A DNA stretch of 5,823 bases from Dehalococcoidales bacterium (GCA_030640485.1 DAOWJG010000180.1:1-5823); one strand, 5' to 3'. Positions 1 through 5,737 are shown, numbered from the stretch's first letter. Numbers and translations: made by a program. The notes: generated by a model from the letters alone, not told the origin.

Positions 1-79
1 CCAAATCCAGCTTTTGAGCCACATAAGCTGCCTGTGTTCCCTTACCGGCACCAGGAGCCCCTAAGAGAATAATATACAC
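1..79 (-). CDS. adk: Adenylate kinase, N-terminal fragment (runs off the window)
   Basis: Adenylate kinase interconverts ATP, AMP and ADP in the cytoplasm. Only the first 26 codons are present. They read MYIILLGAPGAGKGTQA and then AYVAQKLDL, which holds the glycine-rich P-loop GAPGAGKGT that binds nucleotide phosphates and is characteristic of bacterial Adk. I chose the GTG at 79 because AAGGA (86-90) lies 6 nt upstream and the protein then begins right at the first beta strand, as in the family. A second GTG directly before it (82) would sit only 3 nt from that SD. A further in-frame GTG at 118 would add 13 residues and cannot be excluded. The gene follows secY after a repeat-filled gap of about 127 nt; secY-adk is a common order outside Proteobacteria. 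Identity is very likely, the exact start less so. Confidence 0.93.
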   Translation of the reverse strand, partial: MYIILLGAPGAGKGTQAAYVAQKLDL

Positions 80-230
80 CACTTTTCCTTTTTCATAAAG
101 AACTCCATAAGCCGGCACTACTCAGCCCACTTCATAAAGACTTCGTAATGGCATTTAGCTTTCCGCCTACTTTATAAAACCTCCGTAGTAGCATCTAGCT
201 TTCCGCCTACTTTATAAAACCTTCGTAGCG
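79..230 (-). repeat. Tandem ~40-bp repeat ladder from the secY 3' end to the adk start
   Basis: On the coding strand, four consecutive units begin near 230, 190, 150 and 110. Each starts with a TACGAAG-like word (TACGAAG at 227, TACGGAG at 187, TACGAAG at 147, TATGGAG at 109), so the period is 40, 40 and 38 nt. Units 1 and 2 match at 36 of 40 positions by eye. Unit 1 is the true end of secY (codons Y E G F I K stop) plus 3' flank. Unit 2 repeats the same end (TAC GGA GGT TTT ATA AAG TAG), and units 3 and 4 are progressively diverged. Unit 4 forms the SD and start region of adk. Units 1-3 each end in a purine-rich stretch and a start codon (ATG 194, ATG 154, GTG 118), and unit 4 ends at the adk GTG. 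There are no unique spacers between units, so this is not CRISPR. The pattern is visible directly; any function is inference. Confidence 0.9.
132..194 (-). other. Candidate mini-ORF (20 codons) in the secY-adk gap
   Basis: This ORF opens with ATG at 194, 12 nt after the secY stop, preceded by GGCGGAAAGCTAG, whose GGA lies 7 nt upstream. It encodes a basic 20-residue peptide starting [11 protein letters not shown] and ends in TGA. That stop overlaps another ATG (135) in an ATGA arrangement. The second repeat unit opens a parallel mini-ORF at 154-122 (MPLRSLYEVG), whose residues align as M-x-L-R-x-x-Y-x-V-G. Similarity between the two is expected from the duplication itself, so it is not proof of coding. 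I list it because the start, SD and stop layout recurs, and I know of no peptide of this kind. Confidence 0.3.
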
Positions 231-1595
231 CCGCATAACAAGCTGCGCTTCTATCTGCTTCATGGTATCCAGAACAACACCCACCACAATAATCAAACCC
301 ATACTGGATAGCTGTATCACCTGAACATTGGTAATCTCCCGCGCGATAAAGGGCACTACTCCCACTATAGCTAGAAAAAGGGCGCCCGCCCAGGTAATAC
401 GCTTAATAACCTGGTTGAGATAATCGGCAGTATGTCTCCCCGGTCTAATCCCGGGGACAAAACCTCCCTGCCGCTGCAAGACACCCGGCAAATCCTGCTG
501 TTCAAAGATTACCATGGTGTAAAAGAAGGCAAAAGCCATAGTCAGCACAAAAAAGAGCCCCCAATAAAATAGGCCCATCGGTAATGGTGCATTGGGATTA
601 AACAGGTTGACAATACTATTGGCAAAGTTAGGGTCAGCCCCAACCGGTGCTGCAAAATAACTAGCTATCATACCGGGAAACATTACGATTGACATGGCAA
701 AGATAAGTGGTATCATCCCAGCAGTGTTTACTCGCAACGGGATATGGGTCGAGCCGGCCTGCCGATACATGCGACCGCCACGAAAAACACTCTTCGCATA
801 TTGGACCGAAATACGCCGGTGCGCCTCAGTAAAGATGACTATAGCCACAATAGTAACCATGGCTATAATCCAATAACCAGCCACGCCAAGACCCTGTCCC
901 GATTGTACCGCTAAAGAACTCTGCCCCATTAGCTGGGCAAAGCCGGCGACAATGCCGCCAAAAATTATCATTGATATCCCGTTACCAATACCATTTTCGG
1001 TAATCAGCTCTCCCAGCCAGACCAGGAACATGGTGCCAGCCATCATCGACACAACCATAGCTACCGTAGTCAACGGTTCGGCACTAGAGAGTACCGGAGG
1101 GTCAGCCCGCTGGAGGATTACTATCTGCCCGTATCCGGAAAGGCCAGCCAGAGGCACCGTAAGCCAGTGGGTAATTTGATTAATCCTATTCCGGCCGGCT
1201 TCTCCCTCCTGAGACAGGCCTCGCAGACGGGGTATAACGGGTGTCAAAAGCATCATTATGATTGACGCAGTGATATAGGGGTAAACCCCCATGGCAGCCA
1301 CGCTGAACTGCCTCATGGCACCACCGCTGAACATATCAAGCATGCCCAGTATCGGCATCTTCTCAAATAGTTGACCCAGAGCATCGGCATCCACCCCAGG
1401 TAGCGGCACATGAGCCACAAAGCGGAAGACCACCAGCATCCCAATGGTAAAGAGAATCCGACGTCTTAAGTCAGGTAATCGGAAGGCATCAAGCATTGCC
1501 TGTAAGAGTCGTGGCCTGGTTGATCTCCCTCCCTGCGCCGGCCGCCTTACTTTTGGCTGCAAGGGTAATGCCGAATCAGCTTGTCTCTGCCGCAT
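207..1595 (-). CDS. secY: Preprotein translocase subunit SecY
   Basis: SecY is the central channel of the Sec translocon in the cytoplasmic membrane. It passes unfolded secretory proteins outward and membrane segments sideways, working with SecE, SecG, SecA and translating ribosomes. The 462-residue product shows the expected series of about ten hydrophobic segments. The first is near residues 46-65 after the conserved [15 protein letters not shown] lead-in. A glycine-rich plug region ([11 protein letters not shown]) precedes the second. The conserved cytoplasmic loops follow: [15 protein letters not shown], then [15 protein letters not shown], and the ribosome/SecA-contacting [18 protein letters not shown]. 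The C-terminus is RRYEGFIK. I chose ATG 1595 because the strong SD GGAGGAG lies 7 nt upstream. It overlaps rplO by about 20 nt and gives roughly 33 extra basic, polar residues before the usual family start, Met at 1496, which lacks a good SD. A TTG at 1631 is also open but less likely. Confidence 0.97.
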   Translation of the reverse strand: MRQRQADSALPLQPKVRRPAQGGRSTRPRLLQAMLDAFRLPDLRRRILFTIGMLVVFRFVAHVPLPGVDADALGQLFEKMPILGMLDMFSGGAMRQFSVAAMGVYPYITASIIMMLLTPVIPRLRGLSQEGEAGRNRINQITHWLTVPLAGLSGYGQIVILQRADPPVLSSAEPLTTVAMVVSMMAGTMFLVWLGELITENGIGNGISMIIFGGIVAGFAQLMGQSSLAVQSGQGLGVAGYWIIAMVTIVAIVIFTEAHRRISVQYAKSVFRGGRMYRQAGSTHIPLRVNTAGMIPLIFAMSIVMFPGMIASYFAAPVGADPNFANSIVNLFNPNAPLPMGLFYWGLFFVLTMAFAFFYTMVIFEQQDLPGVLQRQGGFVPGIRPGRHTADYLNQVIKRITWAGALFLAIVGVVPFIAREITNVQVIQLSSMGLIIVVGVVLDTMKQIEAQLVMRRYEGFIK

Positions 1596-2040
1596 GCCCA
1601 ATCTCCTCCACTGTACCCCCCGCAGCTTCAATCTTGGCTCTAGCGGCAGCGGAAAACCGGTTTGCCTTTACCGAAAGCGGATAACTGATATCTCCCCCAG
1701 CCAGAATCTTAATGGGATATCGTAGTGACTTCACTACTCCAGTGGCGACCAACCTCTCCGGTGTTACCTCACTCCCGGCCTCAAACCGGTTAAGCTTATC
1801 GATATTGATCAGACTGTACTCCGTTCTAAAAATATTGGTAAAGCCACGTTTCCGCGGCAGGCGCCTAATTAAAGGTAGCTGACCACCTTCAAAACCAGGC
1901 TTCATCCTAAAGCCGGAGCGAGACTTTTGTCCCTTACAACCCCGCCCGGAATAGGTGCCGCGTCCACTGCCATCACCACGACCCACCCGCCTCCGTCCTC
2001 TCTTAGAACCAGTTGCTGGCGAGAGTTCATCCTGCCTCAC
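1576..2040 (-). CDS. rplO: 50S ribosomal protein L15
   Basis: L15 is a late-assembling large-subunit protein that binds 23S rRNA through an extended basic N-terminal arm. The 154-residue product is close to the usual 145-150. It starts [22 protein letters not shown], then the glycine/arginine-rich stretch with [12 protein letters not shown] and the signature [20 protein letters not shown] at about residues 48-67. The globular C-terminal domain ends with the family-typical [13 protein letters not shown] short tail (IGHAAETS) continues into the secY start region. The start is GTG inside a GTGA overlap with the rpmD stop, which points to translational coupling. No ATG gives a better family fit. 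The tail is where rplO and secY overlap, and it also carries the secY SD. Confidence 0.98.
   Translation of the reverse strand: MRQDELSPATGSKRGRRRVGRGDGSGRGTYSGRGCKGQKSRSGFRMKPGFEGGQLPLIRRLPRKRGFTNIFRTEYSLINIDKLNRFEAGSEVTPERLVATGVVKSLRYPIKILAGGDISYPLSVKANRFSAAARAKIEAAGGTVEEIGHAAETS
1599..1609 (-). promoter_or_regulatory. Strong SD that decides the secY start
   Basis: GGAGGAG, read on the minus strand within rplO codons, lies 7 nt before ATG 1595. It favours this start over the family-typical Met at 1496, where the nearest purine-rich stretch (GGGAGGGAG) is about 27 nt upstream and too far to serve directly. Confidence 0.7.
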
Positions 2041-2222
2041 GAGCCTTCCACCTCCACCCTAACCAAATGCTTTACCCTATTAATCATACCCCTGACTGAG
2101 GCACAGTCATTATGGACAACACTCTGATTTAACCGATGTAAACCAAGCGCCTTCAGGGTTCTCCTCTGGATCCTGTTATAGCCAATACCACTCTTAACCC
2201 AGACAACACAGAGCCTAGCCAT
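2037..2222 (-). CDS. rpmD: 50S ribosomal protein L30
   Basis: L30 is a small large-subunit protein with a ferredoxin-like fold. The 61-residue product has the standard bacterial length. It contains [20 protein letters not shown], then [29 protein letters not shown], matching the family core (K-S-x-I-G, TLKALGL, L-N-x-x-V, RGMI-x-x-V-x-HLV-x-V-E). The ATG at 2222 overlaps the end of rpsE by 8 nt and is preceded by a near-perfect AGGAGGAGG 9-12 nt upstream, inside rpsE. The stop overlaps the rplO GTG. The gene is therefore coupled on both sides within the rpsE-rpmD-rplO block, which is the conserved order in bacteria. Confidence 0.97.
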   Translation of the reverse strand: MARLCVVWVKSGIGYNRIQRRTLKALGLHRLNQSVVHNDCASVRGMINRVKHLVRVEVEGS

Positions 2223-2742
2223 CGCTTATCGCCTCCTCCTCAACCTTAAAGGCTGCCTTACGCTTAGCCAATGCCTCCTTTAGGTCTCTAAGCTGCCTAA
2301 GAGCCAGCATGGTTGCCTTCGCCATATTAACCCGGTTAGAGCTACCCAATGATTTAGTCAAAACATCCTTAATTCCGGCTGCCTCCATCACCACCCGAAC
2401 ACTGCTACCGGCAATAATGCCCGTTCCGGGTGCAGCTGGCTTTAGTAAGACTTCAGCGGCACCAAATTTAACCCTTATTTCGTGGGGAATAGTTGACCCT
2501 GCCAGCGGCACTTTAATCAGATTCTTCTTGGCATCAACGCCCGCCTTATTAATTGCTGCCGGCACTTCGTTTGCCTTACCTCTACCAATGCCGACATGTC
2601 CGTTACCATCGCCGGTTATCACCAAGGCGCTAAAGCTAAGGCGCTTACCCCCCTTCATCACCTTAGACACCCGATTAATGTAAACCAGCTTATCATTGAG
2701 CACCAATTCGGCTGGGTCTATCCTGCCTGCCAAATCTATCAC
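2215..2742 (-). CDS. rpsE: 30S ribosomal protein S5
   Basis: S5 helps form the mRNA entry side of the small subunit and contributes to decoding accuracy. The 175-residue product lies within the usual 160-175. The N-terminal double-stranded-RNA-binding-like domain is clear: [24 protein letters not shown], then the signature [24 protein letters not shown]. It is followed by the C-terminal S5 domain with [23 protein letters not shown], the glycine- and alanine-rich turn around [20 protein letters not shown], and ATMLALRQL. The start is GTG at 2742 with AAGGTGG (2754-2760) 11 nt upstream, a little long, but no alternative start fits. The gene ends inside the rpmD start. Confidence 0.98.
   Translation of the reverse strand: MIDLAGRIDPAELVLNDKLVYINRVSKVMKGGKRLSFSALVITGDGNGHVGIGRGKANEVPAAINKAGVDAKKNLIKVPLAGSTIPHEIRVKFGAAEVLLKPAAPGTGIIAGSSVRVVMEAAGIKDVLTKSLGSSNRVNMAKATMLALRQLRDLKEALAKRKAAFKVEEEAISDG
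2226..2240 (-). promoter_or_regulatory. SD for rpmD inside rpsE
   Basis: AGGAGGAGG at the end of rpsE, 9-12 nt before the rpmD ATG, is one of the strongest SDs in the window. It supports the 8-nt overlap start rather than a downstream one. Confidence 0.75.
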
Positions 2743-2762
2743 CTAGCTAACAACCACCTTTC

Positions 2763-3128
2763 CTAGAATTTCAAGCCCCCCTGCCTGGCGGCCTCAGCTA
2801 AGGCCTTAACTCGGCCATGATATTTGTAGCCGCCACGATCAAAAACCACCTGGGTTACCCCCTTACTTAACACCCGCTTAGCTACCAGCGAACCAACCAG
2901 CTCAGCCCTGCCAGCCTTCACCTTACCCTCGACTTCACTCCTTATCTCAGGGTCGAGGGTTGAGATACAGACCAGAGTATGCCCCTTTAGGTCGTCAATA
3001 ACCTGAGCATAAATATGGTTCAGACTACGAAAGACACATAAACGCGGCCTACCAGTGGTGCCTTTCACCCTGGCTCTAACTCGGCTATGTCTTCTCTGAC
3101 GTGCCACCCTTGGCTCAACTTGACTCAT
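2763..3128 (-). CDS. rplR: 50S ribosomal protein L18
   Basis: L18 binds 5S rRNA and, with L5, helps attach it to the central protuberance of the large subunit. The 121-residue product is of usual length. A basic N-terminus ([18 protein letters not shown]) leads into the conserved [20 protein letters not shown]. Later come [30 protein letters not shown] and the family-typical end [17 protein letters not shown] 3128 lies just after the rplF stop, with the strong SD GAGGGGGG about 4 nt upstream, so the SD overlaps the rplF stop region. The 20-nt gap to rpsE carries the rpsE SD. Confidence 0.98.
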   Translation of the reverse strand: MSQVEPRVARQRRHSRVRARVKGTTGRPRLCVFRSLNHIYAQVIDDLKGHTLVCISTLDPEIRSEVEGKVKAGRAELVGSLVAKRVLSKGVTQVVFDRGGYKYHGRVKALAEAARQGGLKF

Positions 3129-3137
3129 TACCCCCCT

Positions 3138-3683
3138 CTATCCACTGCTCTGCTTACCCTTACCTGGCTTCAAACGAATCTGCTCTCCGAGATATCTAAT
3201 ACCCTTACCTTTATACGCATCAGGCGGGCGAATAGCCCTAATCTCAGCGGCCATTTCACCAACTACCTCTTTATTAATCCCGGTTACCTTGATACGATTT
3301 GCCCCCTCAGTATCTAGGGATACCCCCGGTAAAGGGGATATCTCTACCAAATGAGAAAAGCCAACACGAAATACCAGCTTATCCCCCACCTTTTCTGCCC
3401 GATAACCCACCCCCACTATCTCTAGATTCTTCTCAAAACCTTTAGCTACCCCCTCCACCATGTTAGCCAGAAGGGTCCGGGTCAGCCCATGTAAGGAGCG
3501 ATGCTCCTTGTTATCACTGGGCCGCGACACTACCAAGTTATTATCGCTTAAGGTAATAGACATTGCTTGGTTAAAACGACGACACAGCTCTCCTTTGGGT
3601 CCGGTTACCGTAACCTCGCTGCCTTTCATTTTTACCACCACACCCGGTGGCACCGTTATTGGCATCCGCCCTACCCTAGACAT
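3138..3683 (-). CDS. rplF: 50S ribosomal protein L6
   Basis: L6 lies near the factor-binding site of the large subunit and consists of two similar domains. The 181-residue product has the normal length. The first domain begins MSRVGRMPITVPPGV and includes VTVTGPKGELCRRF and SLHGLTRTLLANMVEGVAKGFEK. The second includes EIVGVGYRAEKVGDKLVFRVGFSH and VTGINKEVVGEMAAEIRAIRPPDAYKGKGIRY, the L6 signature, then a basic tail. The ATG at 3683 has GAGGT (3693-3697) 9 nt upstream. This start region is the last of three near-identical SD-start units in the gap before the gene. It is therefore the only gene here whose start site has recognisable upstream copies with intact SDs. Identity is certain; the regulatory meaning of the copies is unknown. 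Confidence 0.98.
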   Translation of the reverse strand: MSRVGRMPITVPPGVVVKMKGSEVTVTGPKGELCRRFNQAMSITLSDNNLVVSRPSDNKEHRSLHGLTRTLLANMVEGVAKGFEKNLEIVGVGYRAEKVGDKLVFRVGFSHLVEISPLPGVSLDTEGANRIKVTGINKEVVGEMAAEIRAIRPPDAYKGKGIRYLGEQIRLKPGKGKQSSG

Positions 3684-3684
3684 T

Positions 3685-3723
3685 TTATACTGACCTCGTC
3701 ACCAAATTATTAAACCTAGACAC
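3685..3723 (-). other. Candidate mini-ORF 3 upstream of rplF (12 codons)
   Basis: This ORF opens with GTG at 3723 and has GAGGT 7 nt upstream. It encodes MSRFNNLVTRSV and stops at TAA, one base before the rplF ATG (TAA-A-ATG). Its first three codons (M S R) match those of rplF, from whose start it was probably copied. The SD for rplF lies within its last codons, the usual layout for translational coupling. The peptide resembles no protein I recognise, and the act of translation may matter more than the product. Confidence 0.4.
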
Positions 3724-3761
3724 TATACTGACCTCGCCACCAAATTACCAAATCCAGACAT
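3723..3761 (-). other. Candidate mini-ORF 2 upstream of rplF (12 codons)
   Basis: This ORF opens with ATG at 3761 with GAGGT 8 nt upstream. It encodes MSGFGNLVARSV and ends in TAG, whose G is also the first base of the GTG that opens the next mini-ORF (TAGTG). It aligns residue for residue with the next one, with G/R, G/N and A/T as the only changes, and start, stop and SD are retained. A stop-start overlap of this kind is typical of coupled genes. Translation is not shown by sequence alone. Confidence 0.4.
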
Positions 3762-3794
3762 CTATACTGACCTCAAAACAGGGTCATTAAACAT
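3762..3794 (-). other. Candidate mini-ORF 1 after rpsH (10 codons)
   Basis: This ORF opens with ATG at 3794, 10 nt past the rpsH stop. It encodes MFNDPVLRSV and ends in TAG immediately before the ATG of the next mini-ORF (3761). It shares the ending R S V stop with the two following mini-ORFs because all three end within the same GAGGTCAGTATA box. Its own SD is weak (GGTAATTCAGTA looks like a decayed box). An in-frame ATG at 3815, inside the rpsH end, would lengthen it to 17 residues. This is the least certain of the three. Confidence 0.25.
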
Positions 3795-3804
3795 AGCTAC
3801 TGAA

Positions 3805-4203
3805 TTACCAAACATAGCATAACAGCTCACCACCAACACCCTTCCGCCAGGCCTGCTGTCCCGTCATAATCCCCTTAGGTGTCGAAACGATAGCAATACC
3901 CAAACCACCATAGACCCGGGGGATTTCTTTCTGCCCGGTATATACTCTTAATCCAGGCTTGCTTACCCGCTCCAACCCATAGAGAATTGGCTGATTCTTA
4001 TCGTCATACTTAAGATGAACTTTGATCACCCGATGAGACTTACCCTTAAGCACCTCATAATCACTAATAAAACCCTCGGCCTTAAGAATTCTGGTTATGG
4101 ACAGCTTCATCTTTGATGACGGTATCAGCACCGAATCATGCCGTGCCATAATCGCATTACGAATTCGGGTTAGCATATCCGCTATTGGGTCAGAAACAGT
4201 CAC
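3805..4203 (-). CDS. rpsH: 30S ribosomal protein S8
   Basis: S8 binds the central domain of 16S rRNA early in small-subunit assembly; in E. coli it also represses the spc operon. The 132-residue product is standard length. It begins [23 protein letters not shown] with the conserved PSSKMK stretch, and ends with the family signature [27 protein letters not shown]-terminal tryptophan included. The GTG start at 4203 has a strong AAGGGGG about 6 nt upstream. It follows rpsN after 47 nt and precedes rplF by 121 nt of tandem repeat. I see no S8-binding structure that would demonstrate E. coli-like autoregulation. Confidence 0.98.
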   Translation of the reverse strand: MTVSDPIADMLTRIRNAIMARHDSVLIPSSKMKLSITRILKAEGFISDYEVLKGKSHRVIKVHLKYDDKNQPILYGLERVSKPGLRVYTGQKEIPRVYGGLGIAIVSTPKGIMTGQQAWRKGVGGELLCYVW

Positions 4204-4260
4204 GCTTACCCCCTTAGTCGATACTTATTTATTACCGTAAACAGCCCCTGTTACCAGCTT
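4204..4260 (-). repeat. Possible weak direct repeat in the rpsN-rpsH gap
   Basis: The end of rpsN reads GGTAA-CAGGGG-CTGTTT and the rpsH start region reads GGTAA-GCGTGA-CTGTTT, about 45 nt apart. By eye roughly 14 of 21 positions match. The upstream copy lacks a start codon. This could be a decayed copy of the rpsH start region, like the ladders upstream of rplF and adk, or chance. Evidence is thin. Confidence 0.3.
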
Positions 4261-4436
4261 GATTTTCTTACCCCCGGAATCTGACCCGCCAGGGCCAGCT
4301 TACGGAAGCAAATACGACACAAACCAAACCGACGCATATAGGCACGAGGCCGGCCACACAAGTAACACCGATGATACTGCTGTACCTGATATTTAGGCGG
4401 CCGCTGCGACTTTACTATCATTGATTTCTTCGCCAT
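4251..4436 (-). CDS. rpsZ: 30S ribosomal protein S14, short zinc-binding type
   Basis: S14 sits in the head of the small subunit and is needed for late assembly. The 61-residue product is the short type Z form (also named rpsN), against about 100 residues for the zinc-free form. Four cysteines at 24, 27, 40 and 43 form a C-x2-C...C-x2-C zinc knuckle ([20 protein letters not shown]), followed by the typical [18 protein letters not shown] end. ATG 4436 has TTAGGAG about 9 nt upstream. The position between rplE and rpsH is the conserved one. No zinc-free paralogue is seen in this window. Confidence 0.97.
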   Translation of the reverse strand: MAKKSMIVKSQRPPKYQVQQYHRCYLCGRPRAYMRRFGLCRICFRKLALAGQIPGVRKSSW

Positions 4437-4465
4437 CTATGCCGACTCCTAATCCCTATCTATCT

Positions 4466-5008
4466 CTAATCCTTACTAAAAGGCATACCCAATAACTCAA
4501 GTAGGTGTCTGCCTTCCTCATCTGTCTTTGCTGTAGTAATAATTGAAATCTCAAGTCCCCGCACCTTATCTACTTTATCATAATCCACTTCGGGGAAAAT
4601 AATTTGCTCGTTAAACCCAAATGAGTAGTTGCCCCGGCCGTCAAAAGAATTTCGGGAAACCCCCTGAAACTCTCGCTGGCGTGGCAGGACAGCATTCACC
4701 AGCCTATCAAAGAAATCATACATCCGCTCCCCGCGCAGGGTTACCTTCAAACCGATGGGCATACCTGTCCTCAACTTAAAAGAAGCAATAGATTTCCTGG
4801 CCCGAGTGATTACCGGGTGCTGCCCCGAAATAGCCACCAGATCAGTTTCCGCCGCCTCTAGAGCCTTGGCGTTCTGAATTGCCTCTCCCAAGCCAATGTT
4901 AAGCACTAACTTCTCCAGACGCGGTACCTGCATTATATTCCGATACCCATAACGCTGCAGCAGGTCAGGAATGACCTCACTTCTATACCTCTCCTTGAGT
5001 CGTGACAT
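4466..5008 (-). CDS. rplE: 50S ribosomal protein L5
   Basis: L5 binds 5S rRNA and contacts the P-site tRNA and the small-subunit head through bridges at the central protuberance. The 180-residue product is standard length. Conserved parts in order: [24 protein letters not shown], then [15 protein letters not shown], then the signature [25 protein letters not shown], then [29 protein letters not shown], then [25 protein letters not shown], ending in [27 protein letters not shown] 5008 directly abuts the rplX stop, with GAGGT about 10 nt upstream inside rplX, so the two genes are probably coupled. Confidence 0.98.
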   Translation of the reverse strand: MSRLKERYRSEVIPDLLQRYGYRNIMQVPRLEKLVLNIGLGEAIQNAKALEAAETDLVAISGQHPVITRARKSIASFKLRTGMPIGLKVTLRGERMYDFFDRLVNAVLPRQREFQGVSRNSFDGRGNYSFGFNEQIIFPEVDYDKVDKVRGLEISIITTAKTDEEGRHLLELLGMPFSKD

Positions 5009-5320
5009 CTAATCGATTACCTCATGACAGGAGCGACAGATGCGAACCTTTCTGCCATCCTCTAAGAAGCGGAAACCAACACGGGTAGGACGGTTACACT
5101 GGCTGCAGACTAGCATAACGCTTGACACACAGATTGATGCTTCTCGTTCTATTATGCCAGCCTGCCTGGCCTGACCGGTTGCCCGAGCATGCTTTTTGAC
5201 AAAGTTGATTCCCTCGACTATCAGTCGTTCATCTTCAGGATAGGCAAAACGCACCTTACCCTTTTTGCCCCTATCTCTTCCCGCAATAACTAATACGGTA
5301 TCATTCTTTCTAATCTTCAT
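5009..5320 (-). CDS. rplX: 50S ribosomal protein L24, with two CxxC pairs
   Basis: L24 starts large-subunit assembly by binding the 5' domain of 23S rRNA near the exit tunnel. The 103-residue product has the KOW motif near the N-terminus (KIRKNDTVLVIAGRDRGKKGKV) and the conserved VEGINFVKKHAR. The C-terminal part carries cysteines at 72, 75, 95 and 98 (VCSQC ... ICRSC), a probable zinc ribbon found in many but not all bacterial L24 proteins. ATG 5320 is supported by the protein start; its SD is weak (CGGAAAAG, 9 nt). A look-alike start (ATG GAG ATC AGG) lies exactly 40 nt upstream, compared with ATG AAG ATT AGA at the true start. Confidence 0.97.
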   Translation of the reverse strand: MKIRKNDTVLVIAGRDRGKKGKVRFAYPEDERLIVEGINFVKKHARATGQARQAGIIEREASICVSSVMLVCSQCNRPTRVGFRFLEDGRKVRICRSCHEVID

Positions 5321-5382
5321 AATTACTTTTCCGACCGAACTTCAAGCCCCTGATCTCCATAACCCTTTTCTCATAAGACTTC
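5308..5382 (-). repeat. Degenerate 39-40-bp tandem duplication at the rplN-rplX junction
   Basis: Two units can be aligned on the coding strand. GAAGTCTTATGAGAAAAGGG at 5382 and GAAGTTCGGTCGGAAAAG at 5343 are 39 nt apart. ATGGAGATCAGG at 5360 and ATGAAGATTAGA at 5320 are 40 nt apart, with three A/G or C/T differences. The second ATG is the rplX start, so the first is a copy of it. The copy opens an out-of-frame ORF that reads past the rplX start. Another ATG (5374) overlaps the rplN stop as ATGA and opens a 10-codon ORF (5374-5342). The repeat is weaker than those before rplF and adk. Confidence 0.55.
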
Positions 5383-5736
5383 CGGGGCCAACGATATAAT
5401 CTTGGTGAAATTCTTATCCCTCAATTCCCTGGCTACCGGCCCGAATATCCGGGTTCCCTTGGGATTATTCTTATCCGTAAGAATCACGGCTGCATTTTCG
5501 TCAAACCTGATATAAGAACCGTCAGAACGTCGATATTGTTGAGCACTGCGCACAATAACTGCCCGGACTACTTCCCCCTTCTTCACCAACCCCCCCGGGG
5601 TTGCCCGTTTAACCGAAGCGACAATGAGGTCGCCCCCCCGAGCATACTTCCTGGTGCTCCCCAATACGTTAATGCACATAATCTGCCGAGCCCCGGTATT
5701 ATCAGCCACCTTAAGCCTGGTATAAGGTTGAATCAC
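5371..5736 (-). CDS. rplN: 50S ribosomal protein L14
   Basis: L14 is a highly conserved large-subunit protein that forms intersubunit bridges and contacts L19. The 121-residue product has the normal length and sequence. It begins [26 protein letters not shown], followed by the signature region [30 protein letters not shown]. The end runs [44 protein letters not shown]. The start is GTG at 5736, with GAGGG 9 nt upstream and the rpsQ stop just 1 nt before it (TGA-T-GTG), so coupling to rpsQ is likely. An ATG two bases earlier is followed at once by TGA and cannot serve. Confidence 0.98.
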   Translation of the reverse strand: MIQPYTRLKVADNTGARQIMCINVLGSTRKYARGGDLIVASVKRATPGGLVKKGEVVRAVIVRSAQQYRRSDGSYIRFDENAAVILTDKNNPKGTRIFGPVARELRDKNFTKIISLAPEVL

Positions 5737-5737
5737 A

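Larger units (their letters stand above)
3684..3815 (-). repeat. Tandem 38-40-bp repeat of the rplF start region (rpsH-rplF gap)
   Basis: This gap is filled by copies of one unit. On the coding strand the box GAGGTCAGTATA occurs three times (its GAGGT at 3770-3774, 3731-3735 and 3693-3697). It is followed after 8, 7 and 9 nt by ATG (3761), GTG (3723) and ATG (3683, rplF), and each start is followed by TCT. The two best copies (3761-3724 and 3723 onward) match at 32 of 38 positions, and all six differences are A/G. A decayed fourth copy reaches back into the rpsH stop codon (GGTAATTCAGTAGCTATG). The units are directly abutting with no spacers. The repeat is directly visible; slippage duplication is the likely origin and any role in translation is inference. 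Confidence 0.93.

Noticed and set aside
83..206. Intrinsic terminator or promoter between secY and adk.
   Set aside because: GCCGGC palindromes occur but there is no stable stem followed by a T-run on the coding strand, and no convincing -35/-10 pair.
79..230. CRISPR array reading of the 40-bp repeats here and at 3684-3815.
   Set aside because: Units abut directly with no unique spacers, diverge gradually, and include gene ends and starts; no cas genes are present.
694..1179. Plus-strand ORFs opposite secY and the ribosomal genes, for example 694-876, 952-1179, 2309-2683 and 3460-3693.
   Set aside because: They lie antisense to well-recognised genes, show no family resemblance and have low-quality composition; they are shadows of the real frames.
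1596..1631. TTG start for secY at 1631.
   Set aside because: It adds 12 residues encoded deeper in rplO and lacks a clear SD, while ATG 1595 has a strong one at good spacing.
4990..5030. E. coli-type S8 autoregulatory site near the rplE start.
   Set aside because: The genes abut without a gap and I could not see the expected hairpin; the idea rests only on analogy.
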